Shown: positions 9,861 through 18,964, counted from the first letter of the stretch. The stretch is 64,000 nt of DNA from CAYSCW01 sp964429795 (GCA_964429795.1 CAYSCW010000015.1:1-64000), one strand, 5' to 3'. Notes: a model not told the origin generated them from the letters alone. Numbers and translations: made by a program.

Positions 9861-10589
9861 ATGAAAAGAATCATATCATTAAGCGTTTTAAGCCTTTTCC
9901 TTTTAAGCTTGGCCGTTTCAGCTCCTTGCCAGACCACTGAAGAAGTGGTGGAAAAAATGATCCAAGCTCAGGGAGGAAGAGACGCCCTGGCCAAGATCAA
10001 GGACTCGACCTTTACCGGCACCATCGAAATGATCCAGATGGGCATTTCGGGTGCAGCTTCCATGTACCAGAAGGAACCCAATATGATGCGGATAGATGCC
10101 GAGGTTATGGGAATGACTTTCACCCAGGCCTACGACGGAGAGACAGCCTGGACGACTAATCCCCAAACTGGAGAGACAGCCAAGATGCCTGAAAAAGAAA
10201 CAGTGTACATGAAGCGACAGGCGTTGGGGAATGATGCGCTCCTCAATCCCAAAAAATACGGAATCACCTACAATTACGCAGGCAAGGAAAAAATCGGAGA
10301 GAAAGAGTATCTGGTTCTGGAACAAACATATTCTGACGGCTACAAGTCTACCATATACCTTGATCCCGAAACTTATCTAGTCTACAAAACCAAGGGACTC
10401 ACGCTGAATCAGATGAGTGTCGAAGTAGAACAGGAATCTATTCTCTCCGATTATAAAGAGGTGGAGGGAATGATGATTCCCCACACCATCACCTCCTATC
10501 AGGACGGCGAGGAGTTCATGACCATAACCCTGACTGGAATGAACTTTAACACAGGATTAGAGGATTCCTTCTTCAAGATGAGCGAATAG
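9861..10589 (+). CDS. LolA-like outer-membrane lipoprotein-sorting domain protein
   Basis: This 242-residue protein has a signal peptide ending near SAPCQ and a LolA/LolB-like fold pattern: EEVVEKMIQAQGGRDALAKI, an unclosed-barrel beta-strand succession, and IYLDPETYLVYK. Such proteins (often annotated as outer membrane lipoprotein-sorting proteins) bind hydrophobic ligands in the periplasm. It is not an obvious canonical LolA, and its cargo is unknown. The start is the ATG with GGAGGA four bases ahead; an in-frame GTG three bases upstream sits too close to that site. It lies in the M14/M48 trio, separated from the M48 gene by a palindromic repeat. Confidence 0.7.
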   Translation: MKRIISLSVLSLFLLSLAVSAPCQTTEEVVEKMIQAQGGRDALAKIKDSTFTGTIEMIQMGISGAASMYQKEPNMMRIDAEVMGMTFTQAYDGETAWTTNPQTGETAKMPEKETVYMKRQALGNDALLNPKKYGITYNYAGKEKIGEKEYLVLEQTYSDGYKSTIYLDPETYLVYKTKGLTLNQMSVEVEQESILSDYKEVEGMMIPHTITSYQDGEEFMTITLTGMNFNTGLEDSFFKMSE

Positions 10590-10594
10590 AGGAG

Positions 10595-10661
10595 AAAATC
10601 AAGGGAGAAAACCAGGGACATGTACCAATCTTCCAGGATCGGTAACGTGTCCCTTGATTTT
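10595..10661. repeat. REP-like inverted repeat between the LolA-like and M48 genes
   Basis: The arm AGGGACATGTACC (10614-10626) pairs with GGTAACGTGTCCCT (10641-10654) around a 14-base loop. Outer arms AAAATCAAGGGA (10595-10606) and TCCCTTGATTTT (10650-10661) are exact complements, with an extra GAAAACCA in the left arm. It resembles REP-type palindromes of the GGGGACACGTTACC kind associated elsewhere with Y1 transposases. It could also act as a terminator, since it ends in a short T-run. Confidence 0.6.
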
Positions 10662-10668
10662 ATATGCC

Positions 10669-12096
10669 ATGAAAAGATCCGTTAGCTTATTTTGCTTCTT
10701 TCTCATCCTTCTTGCCGTATCATGCGCAGTGAATCCGGTCACCGGAAAACAAGAGCTCAGCCTCATCTCAGAAGGCCAGGAGATTTCATTAGGAGAAGAG
10801 ACAGATAAAGAGATCCGGGTCCAATACGGAATCTACGATGACCCTTCGCTGGAAAAATATGTGAGGCGGGTGGGAGAGGAGCTTGTGCCCCACACTCATC
10901 GCCCTCATCTTACTTACCACTTTTCAGTCCTGGACACTCCGGTGGTGAATGCCTTTGCCGTTCCTGGAGGGTACGTTTACGTCACCCGGGGCATCCTGAC
11001 CTTGATGAATTCAGAGGCGGAACTGGCGGCTGTGTTGGGCCATGAGCTTGGCCACATCAACGCCCGCCACAGCGTCAGACGGATGAGCAAGCTAATCCTG
11101 GTCCAGCTGGGACTTTCTGTAGGGGGGGCCTTGAGCGAGACATTCGCCAAAATCTCCGGTGTGGCCAGCCTGGGCATTCAGCTTCTCTTTCTCAAGTACA
11201 GCCGGGACGATGAAAGAGAAGCCGATCGTCTGGGAGTGGAATATTCGAGAAAATCTGGCTTCAACCCCGGTGAGATGGTGGATTTCTTCGCGTCCTTACA
11301 AAGACTAGGAGATCTCTCCAAGGGAGCGAGCCTTCCGGGATTCCTCTCTACCCATCCCCTGAATCAAGAACGAATTCAAAACGTGAAAGGGATGCTGAGG
11401 GCCGATGATCAATCTCTTCAGGTTCGAGATCACCCCTATCTTTCTCAGATAGATAATATCGTCTTCGGCGATGATCCCCGGCAGGGCTTTGTAGAGAAGA
11501 GTACCTTCTACCATTCCCAGCTCCGCTTTTCCTTTTCCATTCCCGAAGAATGGGAACTGAAGAACACTCCATCTCAAGTAGTGATGAGTTCAAAAGACGG
11601 CAATGCAGCAGTAGTCCTCCAAGCAGATAAAAGCTCAGAGAATCTCTCCGACTATGCCCAAAAGAAAGCCATTTCCATCAAAGAAAGACAGTTTATTGGC
11701 GAGGAAAGCCTCACCATTAACTCTCTTCCTGTCCATCAGATACTCCTGGACGTCATTCAGGAAGAAAAGGAAGACCTGAGGATTCGGCTCACCTGCATAA
11801 AGAAGGGCGACTACATTTTTTCTTTCACCGCTTTGAGCACTCTCTTTGATTTCCGTAAATTCGAGCCCTCATTTCAGTCTATCGTCCAGTCCTTCGATGA
11901 ACTTCGGGATGAAGTCCGTCTCAACCGAAAACCCAAAAGAATTAAACTGATCCGGGCCAACGGGAAGGAGAATCTTCGCCAGATTTTCGAAAAGGCTGGA
12001 ATGGAAAAGGAACTGTGGCCCAAGATTGCCATTCTCAATGGCATGCAACTCGACGAGAATCCGAAACCCAATCAACCGGTTAAAATAATCAAATAG
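10669..12096 (+). CDS. M48-family metalloprotease, probable lipoprotein
   Basis: This is a BepA/Oma1-type peptidase of 475 residues. The signal ends in a lipobox-like LLAVSC, so it is probably a lipoprotein on the periplasmic side. The zinc motif HELGH begins at His125, and the third ligand is probably the Glu in DDEREADRLG. The conserved NAFAVPGGYVYVTRGIL precedes it. A LysM-like tail (LWPKIAILNGMQL...QPVKIIK) closes the protein. Family members degrade misfolded outer-membrane proteins or assist their assembly. The ATG at 10669 gives a classic signal peptide. An in-frame TTG 15 bases upstream falls inside the palindromic repeat and is less likely. Confidence 0.87.
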   Translation: MKRSVSLFCFFLILLAVSCAVNPVTGKQELSLISEGQEISLGEETDKEIRVQYGIYDDPSLEKYVRRVGEELVPHTHRPHLTYHFSVLDTPVVNAFAVPGGYVYVTRGILTLMNSEAELAAVLGHELGHINARHSVRRMSKLILVQLGLSVGGALSETFAKISGVASLGIQLLFLKYSRDDEREADRLGVEYSRKSGFNPGEMVDFFASLQRLGDLSKGASLPGFLSTHPLNQERIQNVKGMLRADDQSLQVRDHPYLSQIDNIVFGDDPRQGFVEKSTFYHSQLRFSFSIPEEWELKNTPSQVVMSSKDGNAAVVLQADKSSENLSDYAQKKAISIKERQFIGEESLTINSLPVHQILLDVIQEEKEDLRIRLTCIKKGDYIFSFTALSTLFDFRKFEPSFQSIVQSFDELRDEVRLNRKPKRIKLIRANGKENLRQIFEKAGMEKELWPKIAILNGMQLDENPKPNQPVKIIK

Positions 12097-12181
12097 TCAG
12101 GACGCACCCAAGAGAAACGCTGTTACTGAAGAGATGGTTATGAAACTTATGAAAGCCTGATCCCGTTGCCTCTCTGCTGCT

Positions 12182-13096
12182 TTATATTTCTATGTCTTCG
12201 AGAACTCTGTAGGCGAGTTTGAGGGCACGAAGCCCTTCTTCTCCGCTCACCTTGCTCGTTTTCTTATCCCGAACACACATGAAGAAGTTCTCGAGTTCCT
12301 TCTTCAGGGGCTCTTCTTTCTTGATCTTCAAAGTCTTGATATCGGTCTGGCTTCCGTCGAGAGCAAACACTTTTACTTCCTGGTCAATATAATCGATGGA
12401 ATAATAGGAAGTGGGCTCGAATATACGAAGCTTCCTGACTTTTCCCTGGTGGACACGGCTGGCGGTGAGGGTGGCTATGCAGCCAGATTTAAACTCCAGA
12501 CGGGCGTTGGCGATGTCGATCTTTTCTGAAAGCACATGGATGCCGGAGGATTTTATGGCCTTCACATCGTCCCTAATTAGAGCAAGTATGATATCCAGAT
12601 CATGAATCATGAGGTCAAGAACCACATCGATATCCAAGGAACGGGCAGAGAATGACCCCAGCCTCTGGACCTCGATGAACTTTGGCTCCTTGATCAGGTT
12701 TTCAATAGCTTCCACTGCCGGGTTAAACCTCTCCAGATGCCCGGTTTGGAGGACTAAACCGTTCTTGCTGGCCATAGTCACCAGCTCTTCACCCTGGTCT
12801 ATGGTTTCAGTGATGGGTTTCTCCACCAAGACAGATTTTCCTTCTTTAAGCAACTTCATGGAAATGGAAAAATGTTCAGAAGTAGGTGTAGCAACGATAG
12901 CAGCGTCGATCTCATCCAACATGTTCTCATAATTCTGGTAGTACTGCACGCCATGACGGTTGCCGATCTCTACGGCCTTTCGAAAATTGATATCCGCCAC
13001 TCCTTTGAGCTCGGCCTCCTCCAGATAGGAAAGGATCCTTGCATGCTGCATTCCCAGATATCCTACACCGATGATCCCCACTTTGACCTTATCCAT
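12182..13096 (-). CDS. Gfo/Idh/MocA oxidoreductase, candidate UDP-GlcNAc 3-dehydrogenase (GnnA-like)
   Basis: A 304-residue NAD(P)-dependent oxidoreductase with Rossmann motif VGIIGVGYLGMQHA and the family signature VEKPIT, whose Lys is catalytic. It is the last gene of the lpx run, 7 bases after lpxI. Gfo/Idh members next to lpxA include GnnA, which oxidises UDP-GlcNAc at C3 before amination by GnnB; the product is GlcNAc3N, giving amide-linked lipid A. That role is inferred from position only. No DegT-type GnnB is visible in the window. It could instead act on another nucleotide sugar. Confidence 0.85.
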   Translation of the reverse strand: MDKVKVGIIGVGYLGMQHARILSYLEEAELKGVADINFRKAVEIGNRHGVQYYQNYENMLDEIDAAIVATPTSEHFSISMKLLKEGKSVLVEKPITETIDQGEELVTMASKNGLVLQTGHLERFNPAVEAIENLIKEPKFIEVQRLGSFSARSLDIDVVLDLMIHDLDIILALIRDDVKAIKSSGIHVLSEKIDIANARLEFKSGCIATLTASRVHQGKVRKLRIFEPTSYYSIDYIDQEVKVFALDGSQTDIKTLKIKKEEPLKKELENFFMCVRDKKTSKVSGEEGLRALKLAYRVLEDIEI

Positions 13097-13103
13097 GGCT
13101 ACT

Positions 13104-13913
13104 TTACCTCAACCTACTATCTTCTTTGGCTATTATAGATATTTTATGAGTATTAGCCAAGGAGACGGCTTCTTGCCTCTGGAAAAAAGGCATCTTCTGG
13201 GCCTCGAAACAAAGAGCACGACTTCCTGCCTGGACAAGACTCTTTACTGTATCCAAGCCAACGGCGGGAAGATCGATCCTGAAATCCTGTCTTGTGCGGG
13301 CCACTTTGACCACTACCGTGCCTTTTCCCGCAAGTTCTCCCCCTCGCTTTATAGCCTCATCCGTGCCTTCCATTCCTTCTATGGCCACTATTGATTTGTC
13401 CTTGACGACGACGGTTTGGCCGACATCTAAATCAGCCACACTCTTGGCCATCTTCCAGCCAAAAACTATATCCTCTTCCACTTCCGAAGAAGGCTCTGTT
13501 TCTGTCAGGATGCCCTCATCACAGAGGAAGGAGGAAAGGAATCTTATTGGATTCTCGATGGTTATCCCTTCCTGAGTCATATAATGGATAGCCGTTTTTA
13601 AGAGGGCCGAGGGAGTTTTGTTTTTTAAGGTAAAAGATTCTTCATCCAAATTCTTTTTCTGAAAAATAATCCGGTGGTCCACTTTTCCCGCAAAGACAGC
13701 CTCCTGGACTCCATGCTTTTTAAAAAAAGAGACGACTCTAGTTATTTCATCCACATCGAACCACTCTAGGAGCTGTGTTCTCTCCTGCAATGTATTCTCA
13801 GCGGCTCCTTTAATCGCAGCCACCGCGCAGCTGTATCCTTGATTTCGAGCTTCCTGGATAACCAAGAGAGGGAGGGCGCCCGAACCGGCGATTATCCCGA
13901 GTTGACTTTCCAT
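13104..13913 (-). CDS. lpxI: UDP-2,3-diacylglucosamine diphosphatase LpxI
   Basis: LpxI (formerly DUF1009) hydrolyses UDP-2,3-diacylglucosamine to lipid X, replacing LpxH in many non-gammaproteobacteria. The 269-residue protein begins with the family's GIIAGSGALPLLV and contains FAGKVDHR and a C-terminal half with VVKDKSIVAIEGMEGTDEAI, GTVVVKVARTRQDFRIDLPAVGLDTV and LCFEAQKMPF. Its start overlaps the lpxA stop by 22 bases, which implies translational coupling. It places this organism among bacteria using the LpxI branch of lipid A synthesis. Confidence 0.93.
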   Translation of the reverse strand: MESQLGIIAGSGALPLLVIQEARNQGYSCAVAAIKGAAENTLQERTQLLEWFDVDEITRVVSFFKKHGVQEAVFAGKVDHRIIFQKKNLDEESFTLKNKTPSALLKTAIHYMTQEGITIENPIRFLSSFLCDEGILTETEPSSEVEEDIVFGWKMAKSVADLDVGQTVVVKDKSIVAIEGMEGTDEAIKRGGELAGKGTVVVKVARTRQDFRIDLPAVGLDTVKSLVQAGSRALCFEAQKMPFFQRQEAVSLANTHKISIIAKEDSRLR

Positions 13914-14716
13914 TCTTCACCCGTTTTCTTGATGAACCCTCTTTTCGAAGCTCGGATAAAGCCGATGATCTCTTTGCGCTCTTCGCTGGCAGCTGTATCC
14001 TGTTCGATCTTTTCTATGGCCTGTGCGGTATTCAGGTCTGAATAGAAAATAATCCTGAACACCTCCTTGAGATTTTTGATTCTCTCCCTGGAAAAACCCT
14101 TCCTCCGAAGCCCTACCACGTTCAGCCCATAGATAAGAGCGGGGCGACTTCCTGCCACCAGGCAATAAGGAAGAACGTCCTGAGTGATGACAGAAAATCC
14201 CCCGATATAGGCATATTTGCCGATCCGGCAGAACTGGTGAACTCCGCTGAAGGCACTCACGGTCACATAATCATCAACGGTGACATGTCCTCCTAAAGTG
14301 GCTCCGTTGGTGAAGACGGTTTCACTTCCAACCATGCAATCGTGGCCCACATGAGAGTAAGCCATGAAATAGTTGCTGCTGCCGATGATGGTTTTTCCTC
14401 CTCCTTTGACCGTGCCTCGGTTGACAGTGATGAATTCCCGGAAGACATTCCGATCGCCGATCTTGGTGAGGGTATCTTCCCCTTTATAGGTCACGTCTTG
14501 CGGTTCAGTTCCGATGGAGGAGAAAGGAGAGAAAAAACACTTCTCCCCGATTTCTGTCTTCCCAGAGATAAAGACGTTCGCTTCGAGGACGGTCTCCTTG
14601 CAGATGGTGACCCTCTCTCCTATGTAACAATAAGGGCCTATTCTGACTCCGGCTTCCAACTGGGCCTTGGGATGGACGTTGGCTGTCTCATGGATGAAGA
14701 CTTCCTTCTTACTCAT
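13892..14716 (-). CDS. lpxA: UDP-N-acetylglucosamine O-acyltransferase LpxA
   Basis: This is the first enzyme of lipid A synthesis, moving an acyl chain from ACP to UDP-GlcNAc (or to UDP-GlcNAc3N in species with GnnA/B). The 274-residue length is near-standard. The left-handed beta-helix hexapeptide repeats fill the N-terminal two thirds, the catalytic-region His is in AYSHVGHDC, and the C-terminal helical domain starts near GLRRKGFSRERIK. It overlaps fabZ by 8 bases and lpxI by 22. The adjacent Gfo/Idh gene raises the question of which acceptor sugar it uses. Confidence 0.95.
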   Translation of the reverse strand: MSKKEVFIHETANVHPKAQLEAGVRIGPYCYIGERVTICKETVLEANVFISGKTEIGEKCFFSPFSSIGTEPQDVTYKGEDTLTKIGDRNVFREFITVNRGTVKGGGKTIIGSSNYFMAYSHVGHDCMVGSETVFTNGATLGGHVTVDDYVTVSAFSGVHQFCRIGKYAYIGGFSVITQDVLPYCLVAGSRPALIYGLNVVGLRRKGFSRERIKNLKEVFRIIFYSDLNTAQAIEKIEQDTAASEERKEIIGFIRASKRGFIKKTGEEWKVNSG

Positions 14717-15155
14717 TCAAATCCTCGACATCCAAAACAGCAGCCAAAATTTCTCCCTCGGCAGCTACCTCTCCCTCAACCTTGGCTTTTCCTCTGATCT
14801 GACAGATTCTGTTTTTGAGCTTCAACATATCGACTTCAATCCTGATTTGATCTCCTGGAACAATGGGTTTTCTAAATTTGGCCTTATCTATTTTGCTCAG
14901 AAAAACAAGCTTGTTTTCCGGCTCTGGGATAGAATAATAGAGAAGAATACCCCCTGCCTGGGCTATAGCTTCTATCACTAATACCCCGGGCATCACCTTC
15001 AGATTTGGAAAATGCCCTTGGAAAAAAGGCTCGTTGTAGGTCACATTCTTGAGAGCGATGATCGACTTACCCTTCTGGATCTCTATGACTTTATCGACCA
15101 GCAGGAAAGGATAACGGTGTGGAAGGATATTGAGAATTTTTTCGATGTCAAACAA
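14709..15155 (-). CDS. fabZ: 3-hydroxyacyl-ACP dehydratase FabZ
   Basis: FabZ dehydrates 3-hydroxyacyl-ACP in fatty-acid synthesis and competes with LpxA for hydroxyacyl-ACP. The 148-residue hot-dog protein has the catalytic His in LPHRYPFLLVD and the Glu in GVLVIEAIAQAGG, with FFQGHFPNLKVMPG between. It starts six bases after the skp stop and overlaps lpxA. In many genomes lpxD lies between skp and fabZ; here it is absent. Confidence 0.95.
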   Translation of the reverse strand: MFDIEKILNILPHRYPFLLVDKVIEIQKGKSIIALKNVTYNEPFFQGHFPNLKVMPGVLVIEAIAQAGGILLYYSIPEPENKLVFLSKIDKAKFRKPIVPGDQIRIEVDMLKLKNRICQIRGKAKVEGEVAAEGEILAAVLDVEDLNE

Positions 15156-15161
15156 CTCTTT

Positions 15162-15701
15162 TTACTTCTCTTGACTTTTAGAGGCATCGTATCTTTTGAT
15201 GACTTCCTCTGTCATCTCAATAGCCGGATTGAAGTAGATAGCGCCGCTGCCTGCCAAGTCGAAGATAATCTCAATGTTTCTTTCCTTTCCCAACTGCTCT
15301 ATGATGGGAAGAAGTTCACTCTGGACTTTGTTGAACAGGCGAAGCCGCATATCCTGTATCTCCCGCACGGCATCCTCGGCCAAACGTTTCCTGTCTGTAC
15401 GCTTCTTCTCCAGATCAGAACTCATTTGAAGGATGGCCTCATTGGTCAGGGTAAGCCTTTGGGTGTTCAGTTTTGTCTCCAACTGGCGAATTTCCTCATC
15501 CAGCTTACTCAACCTGCTCTGCTGACTCCTGTCCTTCTCTTGAAGCTGGACGATGGCCTTTTTCCCCTCACTAGACTTTTCCAGCACTTCTTGGGAATTC
15601 ACTACCCCAATTTTAATCTGTTCTTGGGCAAGGGCCAAAGAGAATAACCCCGCAATAACAAGAACGAGAAAACTGCATGTACGAATGCTTCTCTTTATCA
15701 T
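15162..15701 (-). CDS. skp: Periplasmic chaperone Skp/OmpH
   Basis: A 179-residue protein with signal peptide (SFLVLVIAGLFSLALAQ) and the OmpH pattern: KIGVVNSQEVLEKSSEGKKA, a long charged coiled coil through about residues 50-135, then a short C-terminal strand region. Skp carries unfolded outer-membrane proteins to the Bam complex. AAGGAGG seven bases before the ATG fixes the start. It follows bamA by 38 bases, the classic bamA-skp pairing. Confidence 0.9.
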   Translation of the reverse strand: MIKRSIRTCSFLVLVIAGLFSLALAQEQIKIGVVNSQEVLEKSSEGKKAIVQLQEKDRSQQSRLSKLDEEIRQLETKLNTQRLTLTNEAILQMSSDLEKKRTDRKRLAEDAVREIQDMRLRLFNKVQSELLPIIEQLGKERNIEIIFDLAGSGAIYFNPAIEMTEEVIKRYDASKSQEK

Positions 15702-15740
15702 CTCATGCCTCCTTAATTTGAATCTTTCTCTAATTATAAC

Positions 15741-18056
15741 CTAAAAAGTTGTGCCAATCGCAAAACGAAAGGCAAAATTGGAATCATCGGGACGGATTTT
15801 GGGTGTATTGTAGGAAAAAATGAGTCTGAACGGAACCCTCAAAGCCGGGACAAACACTCTAACCTCCAGCCCCTTAGATGTGTAAAGGTCCCCGAAATTA
15901 ATTTTCTGGTTCATGGAGAATGAATTGCCCGCATCGAAGAAAAGTATGGCATACAGGGGGCCGCCGACATGAATGATGTATTCCGCATTCATAACGATGG
16001 ACTTATCTCCGCCAATATTGGATCCGTATTGATTGCGAGGTCCGATAGTGTAGATATCATAACCCCGGATGGATCTTTCGCCTCCAAGATAGAATTTCTC
16101 CCAAATGGGAATGTTTGATTCTCCGATTGTCTCTATGAACGAGTACTCAGCGTGGAGCCCGATCACATGATTCCTGAATATAGGATGGAAGAAAGCCCAC
16201 TCGAAGCGCGGCTTGATTAGGCTAACGTTACCACCTAAAAACGAACCAGCAAACTTACACGAGGCTAAAATCAGAGTTCCCCGGCTGGGCGTAAGAGGGC
16301 TGTCCACTGTGGAACGATAGATGATGGGTATAATGCTGCTGACTGCATAATTACCTGTCCGGCCGTAATAGTAGGACGGATCATACCCGCCCTCCTCACT
16401 GTCGGGAACATTGATGCTCACATATTCATAAGTGTAGGTAAGGTTTGTCCTCCAGTAGCCCAGGATTCTTGCCCCCATTATCAGGTCCAATCCCTTGGTC
16501 TTTTGATCAAAGAGGGCTGGCCAAGGATAGCTGATATAGCGGTTGTACACGTTAAATCCCAGAGTGACAGGATAATCGAGAAAATAGGGCTCAGTAAACC
16601 CGAACATGTAGTTCTTGATTCTCTTTCCGTATTGAAGCATGACCTGCAGATTTTCTCCAGCGCCCAGGAAATTAACGGTGGAGTAACTGAGGGCCACAAA
16701 AGTGCCTTCGTATCCGCTGTATCCTGCGGTGAACTGGATATTATTTCGCTGGAGCTCCCTAACATCAAGGGCGACGTCGATTTGAGTGGGATCCTCGGGA
16801 TTGGGCCTTATGTCAGGCTGTTTGCCCTCTTCCAGGTCCACTAATCCGAGCTGTCTGACTCTCAGTATGCTGTCTTTGAAGAGAGCAAGGCTAAATCTGT
16901 CCCCTTCCCTAAGGAGGAATTCCCGCCTGATGACTTTATCCTTGGTGTAAGCATTTCCCCGGATTTGCAACCTATGCAGATAAGCCAACTCGCCTTCGTA
17001 GATGTTAAAAGTGACGTTGACCTTTTTCCGCTTGGGGTCAAGATTCTCTACAGGCATAACCTGAGCATAAAGATGGCCCCAATTCTGATAGAGTTCCGCA
17101 ATCTTCTCCACGCTTTTTTCCCTGTCCTTTGTGCTGTAGATTTGTCCTTCCTCCAGTTGGATAAGCTTTCTCAGATACTTTGAGGACATGACCTTGTTTC
17201 CCTCTATTTTTACGTCACCCACCATATAGTGATAGCCGGCGTCAACAGGAATTATAATCCTTTTCATCTTCTGTTTTTTGAAAAAAATAGATCTTTTGGT
17301 TATATTCTCTATCTGGGGATCTCCCACTACTGCTTCCATATAGCCATGCTCCTGAAGCTTCTTCTTGATATTGGCTAAGTCTTCTTCCAGCTTATTCATC
17401 TTGAAAACATCTTTTCCCATTATCCAGGAAAGAACGTTGTGGTTCTTGTTCTCCTTCATCGCTTCTCTCAGCCGGCTTTGGAGCAATTTCGGCTTTCCCA
17501 TGAATACGACTTCTCCCACCTTGATTTTTGGTCCTTCGTCGATGTTAAAAGTCACTTTGAGCTCATGCTTTCCCTCTTTTTCCACATCCGCTTTGACCTT
17601 TCCGGCTTCAAGACCTTTCTCTATAAGAAGGTCCCTGATGGTTGTCTCGATCATCTGGATTTTGTAGGGATCGTAATAGGAATATGGAAGGATGTATTCA
17701 TCTTTCTCCTTTAGCTTGTTGACAATATCGTCTTCTTTCAGCTTTTTCCCAGTCTTATAGATGATGTTCTTGATTATGGGATTTTCTTCCACGATTATCC
17801 TGATTATTTTGCCCCTGGTTCCATCTGCCTTTTCGATCTTGATGTTGGAGAAAAATCCTGTGGACCACAAGACTCTAAAATCTCTTTTTAATAATTCTTC
17901 ATTCAAATAATCTCCCACTTTTGAAGAGACATAGTAAAAGATGGTCTCCTGAGTTACCTTATCGTTGCCGACGATTTCAATCTTCTCCACTAACTCCTGT
18001 CCGTAGAGAAGAAGAGGGAGTGTGAAAACAGCCAGAAATAAAATTAACTTTCTCAT
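15741..18056 (-). CDS. bamA: Outer-membrane assembly factor BamA
   Basis: A 771-residue Omp85 protein with signal peptide LILFLAVFTLPLLLYGQ. A series of POTRA domains fills residues 20 to about 420 (first VEKIEIVGNDKVTQETIFYYV, last near YLHRLQIRGNAYTKDKVIRREF). A 16-strand barrel follows, with the lid-loop motif GGERSIRGYD (RGY in place of RGF), and the chain ends in Phe, as outer-membrane barrels do. It folds outer-membrane proteins. I placed the start at the ATG preceding the signal peptide (AAGGAAG upstream). The frame is open 111 bases further, but that part has no signal-like sequence. About 220 bases separate it from lolD, so a promoter may lie there. Confidence 0.93.
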   Translation of the reverse strand: MRKLILFLAVFTLPLLLYGQELVEKIEIVGNDKVTQETIFYYVSSKVGDYLNEELLKRDFRVLWSTGFFSNIKIEKADGTRGKIIRIIVEENPIIKNIIYKTGKKLKEDDIVNKLKEKDEYILPYSYYDPYKIQMIETTIRDLLIEKGLEAGKVKADVEKEGKHELKVTFNIDEGPKIKVGEVVFMGKPKLLQSRLREAMKENKNHNVLSWIMGKDVFKMNKLEEDLANIKKKLQEHGYMEAVVGDPQIENITKRSIFFKKQKMKRIIIPVDAGYHYMVGDVKIEGNKVMSSKYLRKLIQLEEGQIYSTKDREKSVEKIAELYQNWGHLYAQVMPVENLDPKRKKVNVTFNIYEGELAYLHRLQIRGNAYTKDKVIRREFLLREGDRFSLALFKDSILRVRQLGLVDLEEGKQPDIRPNPEDPTQIDVALDVRELQRNNIQFTAGYSGYEGTFVALSYSTVNFLGAGENLQVMLQYGKRIKNYMFGFTEPYFLDYPVTLGFNVYNRYISYPWPALFDQKTKGLDLIMGARILGYWRTNLTYTYEYVSINVPDSEEGGYDPSYYYGRTGNYAVSSIIPIIYRSTVDSPLTPSRGTLILASCKFAGSFLGGNVSLIKPRFEWAFFHPIFRNHVIGLHAEYSFIETIGESNIPIWEKFYLGGERSIRGYDIYTIGPRNQYGSNIGGDKSIVMNAEYIIHVGGPLYAILFFDAGNSFSMNQKINFGDLYTSKGLEVRVFVPALRVPFRLIFSYNTPKIRPDDSNFAFRFAIGTTF

Positions 18057-18277
18057 TTTTTCTTCCTTATACCATAAATGTCTTTTTTTTTCAAAGAGAT
18101 AGGCCTGTGTGGCTTGCATAAAATCAATTGCATTTCCCTCATAAAGGAAGTTTTTGGGAATAGACAATCTTTGAGGGAATGGCGTGGAAAATCTGAAGGA
18201 AGCAGCGACATCTCCAAAAACCTCTTTTATACTATAACAAAGTATTGGTATGTTTTGAGTCTACGTTAACTAAAACT

Positions 18278-18964
18278 CTAAAGGCGGGGCAAAAGTTTCA
18301 GGCTTCCCTTTTCCATCAAATACACCCTGTGGCAGAACTGCGCCACTTTTTCATTATGAGTCACGATGATGGAAGAAAGGCCTTTACTTGCGTGAAGATT
18401 ACCAATTATCTGAAGGATCATCTGTCCTGTTTTCCAGTCCAGATTTCCTGTAGGCTCATCGGCAAGAAGAAGCTTTGGTTCGTTGACCAATGCCCGGGCA
18501 ATAGCCACTCTTTGTTGCTCTCCTCCAGAGAGTTGGCTGGGCCTGAGAGGGACTTTGTCTTCTAGAGAGAGTTCCTTCAGAATAGCCTCTGCCTTCCTCT
18601 GCGCCTTCTTCTTTTCGACACCTCTAATCAGAAGCGGAAAGCTGACGTTTTCAAGGGCGGTAAACTCAGGCAGAAGATGATAAAACTGGAAGACAAAACC
18701 GATCTTTCGATTCCTTATCTCAGCCTTCTGTCTGTCGGTCTTGACGAAGATATCCTCTCCGTCCAGGTAGATTCTCCCTTCAGTTGGTTTATCCAGAAGG
18801 CCCAATAGATTGAGCAGGGTGGTTTTCCCTACCCCAGAAACACCCATGATAGCCACCAGGTCCCCTCTTTCCAGGCCAAAATCTATCCCTTCAAAAACGC
18901 AAAGTTTTCCCTTGGGTAACGCATAATCTTTTGCCAACCGCTCTGTTCTGATGATGCTACTCAT
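18278..18964 (-). CDS. lolD: Lipoprotein-releasing ABC transporter ATPase LolD
   Basis: A 228-residue ABC ATPase with Walker A (GVSGVGKTTLL), signature LSGGEQQRVAIARAL, Walker B (LLLADEPTGNLD) and H-loop (VTHN). LolD powers extraction of lipoproteins from the inner membrane. It overlaps the permease gene by 8 bases, which fixes the pairing. The same ATPase clade includes MacB and FtsE, but adjacency to a LolC/E-type permease favours Lol. It might also serve the orphan MacB-type permeases elsewhere in the window, though that is only a possibility. Confidence 0.9.
   Translation of the reverse strand: MSSIIRTERLAKDYALPKGKLCVFEGIDFGLERGDLVAIMGVSGVGKTTLLNLLGLLDKPTEGRIYLDGEDIFVKTDRQKAEIRNRKIGFVFQFYHLLPEFTALENVSFPLLIRGVEKKKAQRKAEAILKELSLEDKVPLRPSQLSGGEQQRVAIARALVNEPKLLLADEPTGNLDWKTGQMILQIIGNLHASKGLSSIIVTHNEKVAQFCHRVYLMEKGSLKLLPRL

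Noticed and set aside
15012..15647. 211-codon plus-strand frame opposite fabZ and skp
   Set aside because: No domain similarity, and both minus-strand genes are certain.
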